Of a DNA stretch of 35,469 bases, positions 1 through 8,749 are shown piece after piece (position 1 is the first letter of the stretch; the number at the start of each line of letters is the position of its first letter). The stretch is taken from NCBI GenBank assembly GCA_030065175.1, contig JASJDH010000009.1, positions 1 to 35,469 on the forward strand. Direction: 5' to 3'. The notes below the pieces were generated by a model that made no database searches, was not told the DNA's origin, and saw only the letters and a list, made by a program, of their open reading frames with translations. The position numbers and the translations under genes are program-made. Source of the stretch: Leptolyngbyaceae cyanobacterium MO_188.B28 (GTDB lineage: Bacteria > Cyanobacteriota > Cyanobacteriia > Phormidesmidales > Phormidesmidaceae).

Positions 1-1101
1 CAATCCCACAATTGCTAGCAGAGTGGTGTCCTGGAACAAACTAATAAACTGACCGACAATAGCCGGAATTGCAGTCTTCAACGCTTGAGGCAGGACAATC
101 AAAGCCAGTGTCAGCGGCTTATTCAAGCCCAAGGAAGCGGCTGCCTCCGATTGTCCCAGGGGAACTGCCTGTAAACCGGCCCTCACATTCTCAGCCAAAT
201 AGGCGGCGCTGAAAAGGGTCAGTCCTATTACAGCCCGAAATAACCGAGCTGGCCGCACCCCCTCTGGCAAAAACAATGGAATCATCACCTGCCCCATAAA
301 CAGAATGGAAATGAGGGGAACGCCTCGAATCAACTCGATATAAGCGGTTGATAATCCCTTGACAATGGGCAGCCGACTCCGACGTCCCAAGGCCAGAAAG
401 ACCCCTAGGGGAAAGCACATCAAAATACCGGCGATCGCCACCAATAAGGTCAGGAGCAGCCCCCCCCAGTCATTAGAGGAGACTGCTTTGAGGCCAAAAA
501 AACCACCGCCAATCAGTAACCCCGGAACCAAGGGAACATAAGGCAAAGGGACAAAGCCTGGATAAAGGGGAATAAAACTCAGCAACCAGATAAGTGAGAT
601 CCACTTGCCTACGCCCGGCAATTTTTGCCCTAACTGACGCCCCGCCCAGGCCATGCCCACGACCAAAGCGACCATGATCAGCAACTTGGGACTGTTAGGC
701 CGAGTTAGGGGAAATAGGATAACCGCGACGCAGATGACGCCAACGCCAATCAAAACATATCGATTAAACAGAGTAACGAAATTTCTGCCGATGACGCCCC
801 AGGATAGACCCGCCATCACACAGATAAAGCCCAATAGAATCCAAACCCGCCAGTAGAGGTCCGCAGGATACAGGCCAGTCATAAACAGACCCAAATTTGC
901 CGGCACAACTCTCCACTGGGCTGTCGTCAATGCCCAAGAGACCAGCCCTTTGGCGGCGAACAGGAGAATTGCGGCGACAATGACCGTTAGCAGGCTGTTG
1001 AACCAATCACTGAACAGATTTTTTCGCATCCAAGCGATGGGCCCAACTTGAGCGACCGGCGGCGGAGTTTCCGCAGAAGCGGGCGGCGTAGTTATCGTCA
1101 T
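1..1101 (-). CDS. natH: General amino acid ABC transporter, second permease (NatH/AapM-like), partial at left edge
   Basis: The reading frame starts at an ATG (complement of 1099-1101) and stays open to base 1, so 367 codons are visible and the C-terminus lies outside the window. It was missed by the ORF track because no stop is present. The N-terminus is cytoplasmic and proline-rich, followed by many hydrophobic helices. Near the end is a HisM/GlnP-type permease core with an EAA loop (ENVRAGLQAVPLGQSEAAAS) and the following PQALKTAIPA segment. The gene lies 6 bp downstream of the first permease, on the same strand. In the AapJQMP / cyanobacterial NatFGH family, two permeases form the inner-membrane channel for acidic and neutral amino acids. 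The ATPase gene is not in view; it may lie to the left or elsewhere, as bgtA does in Anabaena. Family assignment is firm; substrate is inferred. Confidence 0.9.
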   Translation of the reverse strand, partial: MTITTPPASAETPPPVAQVGPIAWMRKNLFSDWFNSLLTVIVAAILLFAAKGLVSWALTTAQWRVVPANLGLFMTGLYPADLYWRVWILLGFICVMAGLSWGVIGRNFVTLFNRYVLIGVGVICVAVILFPLTRPNSPKLLIMVALVVGMAWAGRQLGQKLPGVGKWISLIWLLSFIPLYPGFVPLPYVPLVPGLLIGGGFFGLKAVSSNDWGGLLLTLLVAIAGILMCFPLGVFLALGRRSRLPIVKGLSTAYIELIRGVPLISILFMGQVMIPLFLPEGVRPARLFRAVIGLTLFSAAYLAENVRAGLQAVPLGQSEAAASLGLNKPLTLALIVLPQALKTAIPAIVGQFISLFQDTTLLAIVGL

Positions 1102-1107
1102 GGCTGC

Positions 1108-2286
1108 TTAGCGCTCCTTGAACTGAACAGCTTGATTGAGTTGGTTCATGCCTAAAGAAATGAGCAGATTAATTGTCAGATACGTCGCCATTAATATTAG
1201 AAACACCTCAACCGGACGACCGGTTGGACTATAGGTAGTGGTGGCGACAGAATAGAGCTCAGGAAAGCCAATGGCGAACGCTAGGCTGGTGTTCTTAGCC
1301 AGGTTCATGAATTCACTATTCAGTGGCGGGATAATCACCCGTAAGGCTTGGGGAAAAACCACCAGCCGCATCACGACATTAGGGGCGAGTCCTAGGGAAC
1401 GGGCGGCCTCCCACTGCCCCAGAGAAACGGACTGAATTCCCGCCCGCACAATCTCTGCAATAAAGGCGGCGGTATAACACGTCAACCCTGTTAGGGCGGC
1501 GGCATATTCTCGGGAAAGTTTGAGCCCGCCGGTAGCGCCGCCGCCCTCTAGGCCTTGAGGCGCTTGCCAACCCAGCCCGAAGACCAAAATAATCAGGGCC
1601 GCCGCGCCAATAGCCATTAGAGCCATCCCCTGTGCTTTGCCAGAAGCGCCTTTTTCGACCATGACCTGGATTCGCCAACGCCAAATGATCAAGGCGGCAA
1701 TCCCAGCCACAATCAATACTCCTAGCGACGCCCAAGCAATCGAAGTGTTCGCTGGCCAGGGAATATAAACAGCGCGGTTATTCAGAAAAATTAGATTGGA
1801 GATGCTAAGCTGCGCTTGAGGTCTGGGAAGTAAGCCATAAATCGCGAAGTACCAGAAGAACAGTTGGAGGAGTAGCGGGGTGTTGCGAATGACTCCCACA
1901 TAAGCCCGACTGATCTTGTGCACCAGCCAATTCTGAGAAAAGCTGGCGACCCCAGCGGTAATTCCCACAATCGTCGCCCAGACAATGCCCGCCGTCATCA
2001 GGTTCAGGGTATTGAGCAAACCGACAAACAGCGCTTTGGCGTAGGAATCTTGGGGCCTATATTCAACGACGCTTTCACCAATACTGAAATTGGCCGGATT
2101 GGATAAGAAGCTAAAGCCAAACTTAATGCTTTGCCGGGCCATATTGCGGTTGAGATTACTAATCAGAAAGGCAAAGACCAAGCACACACCCATCAGGGTT
2201 AAGACCTGGAAAGCCGCTTTCCAAAAGCGATCATCCCGCAGAAGTTTACGCAGGCTGAAACCGTTGCCGCCACTCTCGCTTACCAT
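1108..2286 (-). CDS. natG: General amino acid ABC transporter, first permease (NatG/AapQ-like)
   Basis: 392 residues, the usual size for AapQ/NatG. After a short cytoplasmic N-terminus there is a helix (VLTLMGVCLVFAFLISN), then a large periplasmic segment, then the permease core with paired helices. The EAA loop reads EIVRAGIQSVSLGQWEAARS and is followed by FPQALRVIIPPLNSEF, both typical of polar amino acid permeases. The protein would pair with the downstream permease (start only 6 bp after this stop) and receive substrate from the lipoprotein encoded upstream. The 174-bp gap to the upstream binding-protein gene contains weak stem-loops, which could lower permease expression relative to the binding protein. 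The ATG at 2286 has no strong Shine-Dalgarno. Substrate specificity cannot be read from the sequence. Confidence 0.93.
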   Translation of the reverse strand: MVSESGGNGFSLRKLLRDDRFWKAAFQVLTLMGVCLVFAFLISNLNRNMARQSIKFGFSFLSNPANFSIGESVVEYRPQDSYAKALFVGLLNTLNLMTAGIVWATIVGITAGVASFSQNWLVHKISRAYVGVIRNTPLLLQLFFWYFAIYGLLPRPQAQLSISNLIFLNNRAVYIPWPANTSIAWASLGVLIVAGIAALIIWRWRIQVMVEKGASGKAQGMALMAIGAAALIILVFGLGWQAPQGLEGGGATGGLKLSREYAAALTGLTCYTAAFIAEIVRAGIQSVSLGQWEAARSLGLAPNVVMRLVVFPQALRVIIPPLNSEFMNLAKNTSLAFAIGFPELYSVATTTYSPTGRPVEVFLILMATYLTINLLISLGMNQLNQAVQFKER

Positions 2287-2399
2287 TTATCTATCATCCG
2301 TTCATCAACCTCTAGCCAGCTAGCTCAATGGGAGCGAAAGAAGGGTAAAGGATTTTGCAGCTCGATAGCATCGGATTACCCTCTTACCTCCCGCCTCAA

Positions 2400-2420
2400 C
2401 TGAGAGGTGTCCCATCTCAG
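2400..2420 (-). promoter_or_regulatory. Small stem-loop between binding-protein and permease genes
   Basis: The sequence CTGAGA...TCTCAG makes a 6-bp stem with a 9-base loop in the gap between natF and natG. A second weak pair (AGGGTAA...TTACCCT, about 2343-2393) encloses a long loop. Neither is followed by a T-run, so these are not classical terminators. Such intercistronic hairpins often tune the ratio of binding protein to permease; that role is inference. Confidence 0.3.
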
Positions 2421-2460
2421 CGAAAATGCGAATGCCTCAACTAAAACCGACCCAGCCGTC

Positions 2461-3537
2461 TTAACGGAATGGCGGGGCATACATCAAGCCGCCCCGAGTC
2501 CAGAGGTCATTCAGCCCTCTTTCCAGCTTGAACTGGGAGTCTTTGCCCACATTGCGATCGAAAATCTCGCCGTAGTTGCCGACATGCGTGATAGCGCGGT
2601 ACATAAAATCATTCGGAATGCCCATATCCGCACCTAGCGTTCCTTCCCCTTCAACCCCCAAGAAACGCTTGATACTGGGATCTTTGCTAGTGGTAAACTC
2701 GTCCACATTTTCAGAGGTAATGCCAAATTCCTCGGCCTGGATCAAACCATAGGTAACCCACTTAACCACATCAAACCAAGCGGAGTCATTGTTGATGGTG
2801 ACGGGTCCCAGCGGCTCCTTAGACATGGTTACGGCCATCAAAACATGATCGCCTGGCGTGGGTAGGGTGCTGCGACGCGAAATCAGCGTTGATTTGTCAG
2901 AGGTTATCCCTTCGCAGCGGCCTTCATCATAAGCGGCGTAAGTCGCATCGCGATTCTGGTAGACGACTGGCTCAAAGCTGATGTCGAGCTTCCGCATTTG
3001 ATCGGTCAGGTTCAACTCGGTGGCCGTCCCAGATGTTACACAAATCGCCTTCCCTTCAAAATCTTCTAATTCGGTGATGCCGCTATCCTCGCGCACCATC
3101 ATCCCCATCCCATCGAAGAAAGTGGTGGGTGCAAACTCCAGACCCACTGAGGTATCCCGGGTAATGGTCCAGGTGGTGTTTCGAGAGAGCATATCAACCT
3201 CTCCCCCGGTCAACGCCGTAAAGCGCTCAGTGGTGTCAAGCCGCCGGTACTCTATTGCGTCTGGATCGTCAAACAAAGCGGCCGCCACCGCTTTACAAAC
3301 ATCCACATCCAAACCAGAATAGGCTCCGCTCTCGTCCAAAAAACTGAATCCAGGAATACTCCCCTCGACTCCACACACCAACCGCCCCCGATTCAAAACC
3401 ACTTGCAACCGGCTGCCGCCGACATTTGAGGATTGACCATCGGCGGAAGTATTAGTTGACGTTCCAGGTTCGCTACAGGCGGACAAGGGGGCAACCGCTA
3501 CCGTGAGCGCCATCAGTAGGAAACTCCAATTACGCAT
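2461..3537 (-). CDS. natF: Amino acid ABC transporter substrate-binding lipoprotein (NatF/AapJ-like)
   Basis: About 358 residues from the chosen start. The ORF track begins 10 codons earlier at 3567, but the internal ATG at 3537 is preceded by GAGAGAGG at good spacing and starts a proper lipoprotein signal (MRNWSFLLMA, lipobox LSAC). The mature protein begins with a Ser/Thr/Gly-rich linker, then the type-3 solute-binding fold: LQVVLNRGRLVCGV, then GLDVDVCKAVAAALF, TERFTALTGGEVDML and a TFFDGMGMMV segment. This is the standard PAAT family signature for AapJ/NatF, a periplasmic binder of neutral and acidic amino acids. It is first in the operon, before the two permeases. The lipobox implies membrane anchoring. 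Exact ligand is inferred only from the family. Confidence 0.92.
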   Translation of the reverse strand: MRNWSFLLMALTVAVAPLSACSEPGTSTNTSADGQSSNVGGSRLQVVLNRGRLVCGVEGSIPGFSFLDESGAYSGLDVDVCKAVAAALFDDPDAIEYRRLDTTERFTALTGGEVDMLSRNTTWTITRDTSVGLEFAPTTFFDGMGMMVREDSGITELEDFEGKAICVTSGTATELNLTDQMRKLDISFEPVVYQNRDATYAAYDEGRCEGITSDKSTLISRRSTLPTPGDHVLMAVTMSKEPLGPVTINNDSAWFDVVKWVTYGLIQAEEFGITSENVDEFTTSKDPSIKRFLGVEGEGTLGADMGIPNDFMYRAITHVGNYGEIFDRNVGKDSQFKLERGLNDLWTRGGLMYAPPFR

Positions 3538-3952
3538 AATTAAACCTCTCTCACGTATTAAAACCACTTAGCTTTCTGCGAGTGTAACAATCGGCAGAAG
3601 ACTGCCCCGTTTTACTTGCTTAACATTCCGATGCTTTGGATTTTATTTTTGCATCAAAAACAACTTTCTCCTGGGCGGCGATCGGAACAACATAGATTTG
3701 AAGCTTCTCAGTCAAACAAAGGGGCGACAAACCCTCCATCTAGTTTTGGCGCCCCCGTTTAGGAGGCGTCTAGGATACATGGGAGTGTTTTATACATCGT
3801 TTTTTGCAGCAACGTACCGAATTTCTTTGAATATTAATGATTTAGATAGGTTGAATGATTCCACAATTGGAGCGCTGCAATGAGATAGGCTAGTTCGATA
3901 TCCAAATAATGCACTCATCTAGAGTTATCTAGCCTGAACCGTTCATAAACCC
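3538..3952. other. Intergenic region, divergent promoters of natF and the LpxB-related gene
   Basis: About 415 bp between divergent genes. I looked for an NtcA site (GTA-N8-TAC) ahead of natF and did not find a good one. A 61-codon plus-strand ORF (3698-3883) has no recognisable protein features and no ribosome binding site, and I treat it as chance. Confidence 0.4.
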
Positions 3953-5242
3953 ATGAAGTTACTTTGCATCAGCAATGGACATGGAGAGGATGTCATTGCT
4001 GGCCGTATTCTCGACGCTATTCGACAACATCCTGCAGCGCCAGATATTTGCGCTCTTCCCATGGTGGGATCGGGGCATATCTACGCAAAGCTCGGCGTTC
4101 CGGTGATCGGCCCAACAAAAAAAATGCCCTCCGGGGGATTTATCTATATGGATAGTCGACAGCTAGCCCGGGATATTAAGGGGGGATTGCTGCAACTCAC
4201 CCTGGCGCAATTCAGGGCGGTTCGCGCTTGGGCGCGGTCCGGCGGGGCGATTTTGGCGGTGGGGGATTTAGTTCCCTTACTCTTCGCCTGGTTCAGCGGC
4301 GCTAAGTATGCTTTCGTCGGAACCGCCAAGTCTGACTATTATTTTCGAGATGAAATTGGACCGCTGCCGAAGCTATCCGGATGGCAGCGGTTGCAGAGTC
4401 GGGTCGGCTCCATTTACTATCCCTGGGAGCGATGGCTGATGTCGCGGCGACGTTGCAAAACGGTTTTTGTGAGGGATGAGCTGACAACAGAGCGCCTTCT
4501 ACGTTGGCCTATTCCGGCCATTTACGCCGGCAACCCGATGATGGATGGGTTGGCCCCCTCAGCCGCAGGCTTATCGTTATCAATTCTAGATCCCCCGGAA
4601 GAAGACGAGGAGCCTCTGACGGTGGTGCTTCTGCCCGGGTCAAGGGAACCAGAGGCGTATGAGAATTGGGAACGGATGTTGACGGTTGTCTCTGGCTTGA
4701 TTCAGACATTTCGCCAGCGTCGGGTGTTGTTATTGGCGGCGATCGCGCCCGGCCTTGATCTCAATATTTTTCAGAAACCACTGAAGAACCAGGGTTGGCT
4801 TCCCAAAACAACGGCTCAGCCCACGGATGCGGATATATCCGACGCCGTTCCGGCTCAGGCCCCTCTCAAATATCCAATTTTCACTGACCGCAACGCCACC
4901 TTGGCCCTGATTCAAGACGCCTACGCAGACTGTCTGCATCAAGCCCATTTTGCGATCGCCATGGCGGGCACCGCCACCGAACAGTTTGTCGGCTTAGGCA
5001 AACCTGCTATCACCCTAGCCGGACAAGGGCCTCAATTTACCCCCGCTTTTGCCCAAGCCCAAGCCCGACATCTGGGCTCCTCAGTTATCTTGGCGCAGCG
5101 CCCTGCGGACGTAGCGACAGCCATGGAGTCCCTTTTGGTAGACCCCGATCGCTTACAACTGATCCAAGAAAATGGTCGCCGCCGGATGGGAACCCCAGGC
5201 GCCGCTAACCGTATCGCAGACATCTTGATGGAGCGATTTTGA
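3953..5242 (+). CDS. Lipid-A-disaccharide synthase-related protein (cyanobacterial LpxB-like glycosyltransferase)
   Basis: 429 residues, starting at ATG with the family hallmark MKLLCISNGHGEDVIAGRIL. This matches the cyanobacterial and plant 'lipid-A-disaccharide synthase-related' family rather than true LpxB. Its GT-B fold is suggested by an N-terminal Rossmann half, a mid-protein strand with VVLLPGSREPEAYENW (the GSR motif seen in LpxB/MurG-like enzymes), and a C-terminal AMAGTATEQFVGLGKPAITL loop, the usual nucleotide-sugar binding site. Most cyanobacteria lack a classical lipid A pathway, so the acceptor is unknown. No other lipid A genes lie nearby. The gene is followed by a plausible terminator and then a small membrane protein gene. 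Family is confident, reaction is not. Confidence 0.88.
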   Translation: MKLLCISNGHGEDVIAGRILDAIRQHPAAPDICALPMVGSGHIYAKLGVPVIGPTKKMPSGGFIYMDSRQLARDIKGGLLQLTLAQFRAVRAWARSGGAILAVGDLVPLLFAWFSGAKYAFVGTAKSDYYFRDEIGPLPKLSGWQRLQSRVGSIYYPWERWLMSRRRCKTVFVRDELTTERLLRWPIPAIYAGNPMMDGLAPSAAGLSLSILDPPEEDEEPLTVVLLPGSREPEAYENWERMLTVVSGLIQTFRQRRVLLLAAIAPGLDLNIFQKPLKNQGWLPKTTAQPTDADISDAVPAQAPLKYPIFTDRNATLALIQDAYADCLHQAHFAIAMAGTATEQFVGLGKPAITLAGQGPQFTPAFAQAQARHLGSSVILAQRPADVATAMESLLVDPDRLQLIQENGRRRMGTPGAANRIADILMERF

Positions 5243-5384
5243 CTACTCCCTCTAGACCTATTACCCAACCCTTTTGTCAAGGATTTATCCTCTAACTTTA
5301 GAAAAGCATTACATTGCTATGTTTATTTAGTGAAGTTCCTTAGAACCCCATAAAGTTTTCGCTATTCCGCCAGAAACACTATTG

Positions 5385-5440
5385 AACGCCTCATCCGCAG
5401 AAGCGCCCGAGTAACTGCATCCAGAGGCGTTTTTGGTTTT
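5385..5440 (+). terminator. Candidate rho-independent terminator after the LpxB-related gene
   Basis: An 8-bp stem, AACGCCTC (5385-5392) with GAGGCGTT (5424-5431), is followed directly by TTTGGTTTT. The loop of about 31 bases is long, which lowers confidence. Position about 140 bases after the stop fits the upstream gene. Confidence 0.45.
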
Positions 5441-5454
5441 AGCAACAAAGATAA

Positions 5455-5718
5455 ATGGAATTTCTGAGTCAGATCATCGTTTCAACGACGATCGCGGCAA
5501 CTATTGCAATTGGCGGTTTTCAGATCAGCGCGGAGGGACAGACATTTTGGACAATCCCGCAGTCGGACGCCATTGGATATACATGGTCTACATGGTCGAC
5601 CCAACTGGCTAAATACAGAAGCGGAAAAATTCCTGTTATTTTAACAAATCCCGATTTGGCGGTGGGACTACTCACCCTGGGGATCATTGGCGTTCGTCTA
5701 ACCCTTAAGAGAAAGTAG
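5455..5718 (+). CDS. Small membrane protein, unknown, with PEP-CTERM-like tail lacking PEP
   Basis: 87 residues. An N-terminal hydrophobic stretch (LSQIIVSTTIAATIAIGGF) could be a signal or membrane anchor. A polar middle rich in W, T and S follows (TWSTWSTQL). The C-terminus has NPDLAVGLLTLGIIGVRLTL and then KRK. That last layout (Pro-containing turn, GLL helix, basic end) is like a PEP-CTERM sorting tail, but NPD stands where PEP is expected. It could equally be an ordinary C-terminal transmembrane helix. I do not recognise the family. Ribosome binding site is weak (GATAA before ATG). It is the only sensible ORF between a terminator and the convergent response regulator, which supports it being a real gene. 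Confidence 0.6.
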   Translation: MEFLSQIIVSTTIAATIAIGGFQISAEGQTFWTIPQSDAIGYTWSTWSTQLAKYRSGKIPVILTNPDLAVGLLTLGIIGVRLTLKRK

Positions 5719-5809
5719 ACATTCACCCTAGCCGACAGAATGAGGGTGCTAACACGACACAGCAAAAAAATACTACGGGTGCATCACCGACAAAACCATT
5801 CTCTCCTGA

Positions 5810-6484
5810 TTACTCCCGCAAGACGTATCCTACCCCCCGCACAGTTTGAATCAGCCGTTTTTCGCCTTCCGCCTCTAATTTTAAGCGGAGGTAGCGGATA
5901 TAAACTTCAATGATATTGGAATCGCCCATGAAGTCGTATCCCCAAACTTCTTCGAGGATGCGATCGCGGGTAATCACCTGGCGAGGATGCAAGATCAAAT
6001 ATTCCAGCAGGTCAAATTCCTTAGCGGTCAGCTCAATACTGCGCTTGCCGCGAAAAACCTCTCGGGAAGACCGATTCAAGCTCAGGTCTTCGTACTGCAA
6101 AACATCAGTCTCTTGAGGCTGGGTGCGTCTTAAATGCGCCCTCACCCGGGCCAGTAACTCTTCAATGCTAAATGGCTTGACCACATAATCATCCGCCCCT
6201 GCGTCCAGGCCAGTCACCCGATCGGAAACATCATCCTTAGCGGTCATCATAATCACCGGTACTTGAGACCCGGTGGAGCGTAGCCGCCGACAGACCTCCA
6301 CCCCTGTGAGACCGGGCATTAGCCAATCCAGGATGATCAAATCAGGGTCAGAATCTCTGGCGGTCATTAACCCTGATAGCCCATCGTTCGCCACCGTGAC
6401 CTCATAGCCCTCATAGGTCAACTCCAGCTCCACAAATCGAGCCAGTTTTTCTTCGTCTTCCACTAATAGGATTTTGGCTGTCAT
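5810..6484 (-). CDS. OmpR/PhoB-family response regulator (ManR/RppA-like group)
   Basis: 224 residues. Receiver domain at 1-120: acidic pair VEDEE at 8-12, phospho-acceptor Asp53 in LIILDWLMPG, Thr in MMTAKD, and Lys in VVKPFS. Winged-helix DNA-binding domain at about 125-224: IELTAKEFDLLEYLI, then SNIIEVYIRYLRLKLE and the terminal QTVRGVGYVLRE, all canonical. The partner kinase gene lies upstream on the same strand with a 91-bp gap, so the two probably form one two-component system. From memory the sequence is closest to cyanobacterial ManR/RppA-type regulators, which respond to metals or redox, but I cannot settle the orthologue without a tree, so no symbol is given. A good -10 box in the gap suggests it may also have its own promoter. 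Confidence 0.93.
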   Translation of the reverse strand: MTAKILLVEDEEKLARFVELELTYEGYEVTVANDGLSGLMTARDSDPDLIILDWLMPGLTGVEVCRRLRSTGSQVPVIMMTAKDDVSDRVTGLDAGADDYVVKPFSIEELLARVRAHLRRTQPQETDVLQYEDLSLNRSSREVFRGKRSIELTAKEFDLLEYLILHPRQVITRDRILEEVWGYDFMGDSNIIEVYIRYLRLKLEAEGEKRLIQTVRGVGYVLRE

Positions 6485-6529
6485 AGGGGATCCGTTACAC
6501 GCCTAAGCAATCGAAATCAGGGATAGCGA

Positions 6530-6535
6530 ATTATA
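6530..6535 (-). promoter_or_regulatory. Candidate -10 box (TATAAT) ahead of the response regulator
   Basis: On the minus strand a perfect TATAAT lies about 45 bases upstream of the regulator ATG, in the 91-bp gap after the kinase gene. No good -35 TTGACA is found at 16-18 bases. It could allow the regulator to be made independently of the kinase. Confidence 0.35.
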
Positions 6536-6575
6536 ACGCGCCTAGCGCTCCCGATACTAGACCGCTTTATCATTT

Positions 6576-8039
6576 TTAGGGGGCTCCAGTAGTTTGCAAA
6601 ACCGGCAGCATCACGGTAAAAACACTGCCTTCTCCTAACTTAGATTGCACTTTAACTCTGCCCCCCATGCCTTCCACCAAGGTTTTCACAATGGATAGGC
6701 CCAATCCAGTTCCCCCCGTCGCCCGTGAGCGGTCTTCATCTACTCGGTAAAAGGGTTCAAAAATCACATTTTGATCGGAGAGGGGAATGCCGCGACCGCG
6801 ATCGCACACTTGAATCATCGCCCACTCTCCCTCCCGGGCCAATCGGGCTGTAATCGGCTGATCGGGTTCCGAATACTTGATGGCGTTATCCAATAGGTTA
6901 ATCAGGACTTGCTTCAGCCGATTGCGGTCCACCTGAGCTTCCACGGCATGATCGATTTGAGCCATGACGCGATCGCCGGAGTATTGGGCCATATCCATCA
7001 CCTCCAGCACTAAATCTTTGAGCATTATCGGCTCTTTCTGGAGCCAGAGGTTGCCGCTATCCGCCCGCGCCAAATCCAGCAGGTCTTGAAGCAATCGAAT
7101 AATTCTCTCGGATTCCGACGCCGCAATCTCCAAACCCTCCCGTTGGGGGTCGCTGAGATTATCGCTGCGGCGCAAGGTACTCTGCAAATAACCATGCACC
7201 AAGGTCATCGGGGTCCGCAGTTCATGGGAGACATCGCTGACAAATCGACGCTGATGCTCCCATGCCTTGGACAGGCGAGACAGCATCATATTGCAGGTCT
7301 GAGCCAATTCTTTCACCTCAGAGGGGGCCTGGTCCAACTGAAGACGCGCCTCTCCCAAATTATCGGCGGAAATATTCGCCGCCAAATGATTCATCCGACA
7401 AATAGGCTGGAGCGATCGCCGGACGTACATGGCGATGACAATGACAATCAGAAGTATCAATAAACTACTCGCGGCGGTCAGGCTGCGGTTCATCGCCCAA
7501 AAACTTTGCTGATCGGGCGTGATGTCCTCCACCACAAACACCTCTCCAATCACTTGATCGCCAATCTCCAGAGAATTGGCGCAAACCACTAAATATCGGT
7601 CTTGGATTGGGTAAATTGCGACCAAATCGGATTGTTCCAGACTCAGCAGTTGATCCGCAACGCCCTGATTCTGCCAGGACCCCATCGACAGGGTGTCAGA
7701 CTGGGCTAAAAGCCGATTTTCTGGAGACTTTACCCAAAGGATCAGGTTAGCCGTCGTACGATGGTCGATTACTCTTTGCAATGCCTCCTCCAAAGGCATT
7801 TGATCCATCAAATACAGTTCTACATCCTGATCAAACCGATCAGCAACATTGACGGTATTTTGCTTATGTCCTTCCAACAAAATCTGCTGCATCCGCCAGC
7901 TTGTCCACCCAGCAATGCCGCCAATGCCCAATACTGAAGCGAGTCCGATCCCAACTGTAAGACGAAACTGAATTGAGAATGGGTCAATGGGTTTGATCAC
8001 TGGGCCAATAGTCCGGAGGAAAGAGCGGATAAACTTCAT
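6576..8039 (-). CDS. Membrane sensor histidine kinase (HAMP-HisKA-HATPase), partner of the adjacent regulator
   Basis: 487 residues. First membrane helix at about 28-46 (VGIGLASVLGIGGIAGW), extracytoplasmic sensor region about 50-182, second helix about 186-206 (LTAASSLLILLIVIVIAMYV), then HAMP about 207-260. The H-box FVSDVSHELRTPMTLVHGYL carries the phospho-accepting His272. The N-box is NLLDNAIKYSEPD, the G1 box DRGRGIPLSD, the F-box FEPFYRVDEDRSR, and the G2 box GGTGLGLSIVK. All residues expected for kinase activity are present. It precedes the OmpR-type regulator on the same strand. The architecture is like ManS and RppB/NrsS, which sense manganese or nickel/redox. The sensor region here has no obvious metal cluster motif, so the signal is unknown. 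Confidence 0.93.
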   Translation of the reverse strand: MKFIRSFLRTIGPVIKPIDPFSIQFRLTVGIGLASVLGIGGIAGWTSWRMQQILLEGHKQNTVNVADRFDQDVELYLMDQMPLEEALQRVIDHRTTANLILWVKSPENRLLAQSDTLSMGSWQNQGVADQLLSLEQSDLVAIYPIQDRYLVVCANSLEIGDQVIGEVFVVEDITPDQQSFWAMNRSLTAASSLLILLIVIVIAMYVRRSLQPICRMNHLAANISADNLGEARLQLDQAPSEVKELAQTCNMMLSRLSKAWEHQRRFVSDVSHELRTPMTLVHGYLQSTLRRSDNLSDPQREGLEIAASESERIIRLLQDLLDLARADSGNLWLQKEPIMLKDLVLEVMDMAQYSGDRVMAQIDHAVEAQVDRNRLKQVLINLLDNAIKYSEPDQPITARLAREGEWAMIQVCDRGRGIPLSDQNVIFEPFYRVDEDRSRATGGTGLGLSIVKTLVEGMGGRVKVQSKLGEGSVFTVMLPVLQTTGAP

Positions 8040-8749
8040 GAACTACACAATCATAATCCTTAAAATTAGGCAGAAATTGACCACCGGGCAGGAATGAAGC
8101 AGACAAGAGAGAACCCTAGTCTGAATTCTCGATGCTGGCCCCTGATTTCTACCTCAGGTAAAAACTTTCCCTGCTAACCTGCGTCCGTTAAGGCGCATTT
8201 AAAGGCGTGTAATTAACCGGGGAATTTTAGGGGGAAAGGAATGGAAGCCTAAGGAATGTTTATATCACTTGCTTCTTGTCTTCTTGCTTCTAACTCCTAT
8301 CTCATTTTTCCCATGAGGATCGCCCGCCTTCAGTCCAAAACCCGCTTGAAAGTCACTTGAGTAAAGAAACTACGATCAAAATTTAACAGCTGAACCTGAG
8401 AAAACCCTGATAAATCAGCCATAACTTGCTTAAAAAAGTTGCCGATAACGTTATTCCCCTATCAACAAACACAAAACTGACTTCCAGCTGGAAATAGAAA
8501 ATTTTCCCTGACGGGGGAATACAGGAGTCAGGAGACAGAATTCAGTTCCCTACTGTTTCTGTCCTCTATCTTCTGTCTTCCTACCCCACTTGATTTTCCC
8601 GGCTTAAATTACAAGCTCCCAAACTTAATTTAGTTATCGGCCATTTCTCAGGAAAAATTCAGTAGCCCCCTCTTTAATAGACCCTATAACCCCTGGGAGA
8701 TACTATTCCATTAGACAATTACTTACGCTCCCAATCTGCAAGCAGAATT
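8040..8749. other. Intergenic region with imperfect inverted and low-complexity repeats
   Basis: A 710-bp gap between divergent genes with no credible ORF. About 8522-8583 contains AGGAGTCAGGAGACAGAA facing TTCTGTCCTCT and TTCTGTCTTCCT, an imperfect inverted repeat of a type scattered between cyanobacterial genes. About 8270-8310 has a CTTCTT-rich run. The right end should hold the arsS promoter, but I see no convincing -35/-10 pair. Confidence 0.5.

Noticed and set aside
3538-3700. Possible NtcA site upstream of the amino acid transporter
   Set aside because: GTATTAAAACCACT comes near the GTA-N8-TAC pattern but the right half-site is wrong.
3698-3883. 61-codon plus-strand ORF upstream of the LpxB-related gene
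   Set aside because: No supporting start signal and no protein-like features.
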